Below, in pieces: positions 43,561-45,445 of a DNA stretch of 45,445 nucleotides. The position numbers and the translations under genes are program-made. The notes below the pieces were generated by a model. It saw only the letters and a list, made by a program, of their open reading frames with translations, was not told the DNA's origin and searched no databases. Each line of letters starts with the position of its first letter. The first letter of the stretch is position 1. Source of the stretch: Pseudomonas sp. GD04091 (GTDB taxonomy: Bacteria; Pseudomonadota; Gammaproteobacteria; Pseudomonadales; Pseudomonadaceae); NCBI RefSeq assembly GCF_029836165.1, contig NZ_JAOEBG010000034.1, positions 1 to 45,445 on the forward strand, written 5' to 3'.

Positions 43561-45301
43561 AGAGCGCGGCGCCGTCCTTGACCACCAGGATGTCTTCCAT
43601 GATCAGGTACTGCAGGTCCGAGCCGAAGAACATGTTCAGGGCATCGGTCGGCGAGCAGATCATGGGTTCGCCACGACGGTTCAGCGAGGTGTTCAGCGAC
43701 ACGCCGTTGCCGGTCAGGTCCTCGAGCGCCTTCATCATGTCGTAGTAGCGCGGATTGTACTCACGCTTGAGCACCTGGGCGCGCGAAGTGCCGTCCTCGT
43801 GGACCACTTCCGGCACACGGGTCTTCCACTCTTCGGCGACTTCGAAGGTGAAGGTCATGAACGGTGCCGGGTGGTCGATCTTGATCATCTGCGGGGCGAC
43901 GGTGTCGAGCATCGACGGGCAGAAAGGCCTCCAGCGCTCGCGGAACTTGATCTGGTGGTTGATGCGATCGGCCACGCCTTCCACGCTCGGGCAGCCGATG
44001 ATCGAACGACCACCCAAGGCGCGTGGACCGAACTCCATGCGCCCCTGGAACCAGGCCACCGGGTTGCCATCGACCATGATCTTGGCGATCTGCTCTGGCA
44101 TGTTCTCGAGCTTGCGCCATTTCGGCTGGCTCGGGTGACGGGCACAGGCGGCGATCACGTCTTCATTGGAATACGCAGGGCCGAGGTACACGTGCTCCAT
44201 CTTCTCGACCGGCACGCCACGGGCGTGGGAGACGTAGGCGGCAGCGCCCACCGCGGTACCGGCGTCGCCGGAGGCCGGCTGGACGAACAGCTCTTTCACG
44301 TCGTCGCGGGCGATGATCTTCTGGTTCAGCTTGACGTTCAGCGCGCAGCCGCCGGCGAAGGCCAGCTTGCCGGTTTCCTTCAAGGTGTCGCCCAGGTAGT
44401 GGTCGATCATCTGCAGGGCCAGCTTCTCGAACAGCGCCTGCATGCTGGCCGCGTAGTGGATGTACGGCTCGTCGGCGATGTCGCCTTCGCGCTTCGGACC
44501 CAGCCACTCGATCAGCTTCGGCGAGAAGTAGAAGCCCTTGCCCTTCTCTTTATAGCGGCGCAGACCGATGACGTTGGCGTACTCGGTGTTGATCACCAGT
44601 TCGCCATTCTCGAAGCTGGCCAGACGCGAGAAATCGTACTTGCTGGCATCGCCGTACGGCGCCATGCCCATGACCTTGAATTCGCCGTCGAGCATCTCGA
44701 AACCGAGGAACTCGGTGATCGCGCCATACAGGCCGCCCAGCGAGTCCGGATCGAAGAATTCCTTGATCTTGTGGATCTTGCCGTTTTCGCCGTAGCCGAA
44801 GAAGGTGGTGGCGTACTCGCCCTTGCCGTCGATGCCGAGGATCGCGGTTTTCTCTTTGAAACCCGAGCAATGGTAGGCGCTCGAGGCGTGGGCCAGGTGG
44901 TGCTCGACCGGCTCGATCTTGATCTTCTTCGGATCGAAGCCCAGCTGCTCCAGGCACCAGACGATCTTCTTGCGGTAGCGCTTGTAGCGACGGTTGCCCA
45001 TCAGCAGCGCGTCGAGGGCGCGGTCCGGGGCGTACCAATAGCGCTTGGCGTAGTGCCAGCGGGCCTTGCCGAACAGGCTGATCGGGGCAAACGGAATGGC
45101 CACCACATCGACGTCCGACGGCTTGATGCCGGCCTGCTCCAGGCAGAACTTCGCCGACTCGTAGGGCATGCGGTTCTTCGCATGCTTGTCACGCACGAAG
45201 CGCTCTTCTTCGGCGGCGGCAATCAGCTTGCCGTCGATGTACAGGGCCGCGGAAGGGTCATGGCTAAGGGCGCCGGACAGGCCAAGAATCGTCAGTGCCA
45301 A
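43544..45301 (-). CDS. wapO: LPS core carbamoyltransferase (NodU/TobZ-like)
   Basis: A 585-residue O-carbamoyltransferase. The N-terminal ASKHA/Kae1-like domain has LGLSGALSHDPSAAL, AAEEERFVRDKHAK and the metal-binding HHLAH (H134, H135, H138); the C-terminal domain has GGCALNVKLNQK and GPRALGGRSII. In P. aeruginosa the WapO-type enzyme carbamoylates heptose II of the core. The start is TTG 45301, with AGAGG 8 nt upstream; no in-frame ATG precedes the first strand. First gene of the operon that runs to waaL. Confidence 0.88.
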   Translation of the reverse strand: MALTILGLSGALSHDPSAALYIDGKLIAAAEEERFVRDKHAKNRMPYESAKFCLEQAGIKPSDVDVVAIPFAPISLFGKARWHYAKRYWYAPDRALDALLMGNRRYKRYRKKIVWCLEQLGFDPKKIKIEPVEHHLAHASSAYHCSGFKEKTAILGIDGKGEYATTFFGYGENGKIHKIKEFFDPDSLGGLYGAITEFLGFEMLDGEFKVMGMAPYGDASKYDFSRLASFENGELVINTEYANVIGLRRYKEKGKGFYFSPKLIEWLGPKREGDIADEPYIHYAASMQALFEKLALQMIDHYLGDTLKETGKLAFAGGCALNVKLNQKIIARDDVKELFVQPASGDAGTAVGAAAYVSHARGVPVEKMEHVYLGPAYSNEDVIAACARHPSQPKWRKLENMPEQIAKIMVDGNPVAWFQGRMEFGPRALGGRSIIGCPSVEGVADRINHQIKFRERWRPFCPSMLDTVAPQMIKIDHPAPFMTFTFEVAEEWKTRVPEVVHEDGTSRAQVLKREYNPRYYDMMKALEDLTGNGVSLNTSLNRRGEPMICSPTDALNMFFGSDLQYLIMEDILVVKDGAALYDQPL

Positions 45302-45371
45302 GGGTCTAGCCTCTCAAATCGGTATGAAGTGCGCCAACGGCCATTCAGGCGGATGGCGGCTAAAGGGCGGG

Positions 45372-45402
45372 ATTATAACGCAAAGATGGCGGACACACCG
45401 CC
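45372..45402 (-). promoter_or_regulatory. Promoter of the LPS core operon
   Basis: On the minus strand a perfect TATAAT (plus 45372-45377) is preceded 18 nt upstream by GGCGGTG (plus 45396-45402), the same pair of elements seen before msbA. It lies 70 bp upstream of the carbamoyltransferase start. Confidence 0.5.
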
Positions 45403-45406
45403 CCCT

Positions 45407-45445
45407 TGTAGGAGCGGCCTTGTGTCGCGAAAGGGGCGCGCAGCG
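45407..45445. repeat. REP element at the window edge (partial)
   Basis: GTAGGAGCGGCCTTGTGTCG followed by CGAAAGGGGCGCGCAGCG matches the right arm of the doublet at 23.2 kb. The element is cut by the window end. Confidence 0.75.

Overview
The window looks like chromosomal core genome from the Pseudomonas putida group. It is GC-rich throughout, has REP-type palindromes (arms resembling GGAGCGGCCTTGTGTCGCG) in several gaps, and its gene order (orn-rsgA-motBA-rhdA-psd-serB-parC-parE-cpdA-nudF-thiC-tolC-waaA-hldE-msbA-LPS core genes) is, from memory, that of P. aeruginosa and P. putida. I see no prophage, insertion sequence, CRISPR array, rRNA or tRNA.

Layout. 1-5.3 kb: a TRIC-type membrane protein, oligoribonuclease (orn), the ribosome-assembly GTPase rsgA, a solitary TIR-like protein, and the flagellar stator pair motAB behind a FliA-type promoter. 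5.3-8.6 kb: an HDOD regulator, the rhodanese rhdA and phosphatidylserine decarboxylase psd, closed by a terminator. 8.7-11.5 kb: divergent serB and an AhpA/YtjB-family membrane protein with an unusual C-terminal extension. 11.7-20.9 kb: a PqiC-like lipoprotein, then a compact minus-strand group nudF-yqiB-cpdA-yqiA-parE-(phytase-like esterase)-(retropepsin-like protease)-parC. 21.1-25.6 kb: an RsiV/DUF3298 lipoprotein facing a thiamine unit (TPP riboswitch, thiC, cytX). 25.6-28.6 kb: a TolC-type outer-membrane channel and the Kdo transferase waaA. 28.6-33.0 kb: a LysR regulator divergent from an SMR pump, an FAD oxidoreductase coupled to an aldo/keto reductase, and an uncharacterised protein with a degenerate Nudix-like box. 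33.0-45.4 kb: lipopolysaccharide genes (hldE, msbA, a kinase-like protein, an O-antigen-ligase-type protein, three glycosyltransferases, a PIG-L deacetylase, a Mig-14-like protein and a carbamoyltransferase).

The strongest theme is envelope biogenesis. HldE makes ADP-heptose, WaaA adds Kdo, MsbA flips lipid A-core, and a tightly overlapping seven-gene operon (45301 to 37201, minus) decorates the core and carries the ligase. A second theme is chromosome decatenation (parC, parE) sharing a transcription unit with nucleotide turnover genes (nudF, cpdA). A third is thiamine-pyrimidine synthesis and salvage under one riboswitch.

I found no obviously new multi-gene system. The best leads are single proteins with altered catalytic motifs: the AhpA-like protein carrying what looks like a dead class III cyclase domain, the TIR-like protein without the NADase glutamate, the kinase-like protein without the catalytic Asp, and the Nudix-like protein. 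Others are the retropepsin/esterase pair translationally tied to parE and parC, and a possible long-range switch in the thiC leader.
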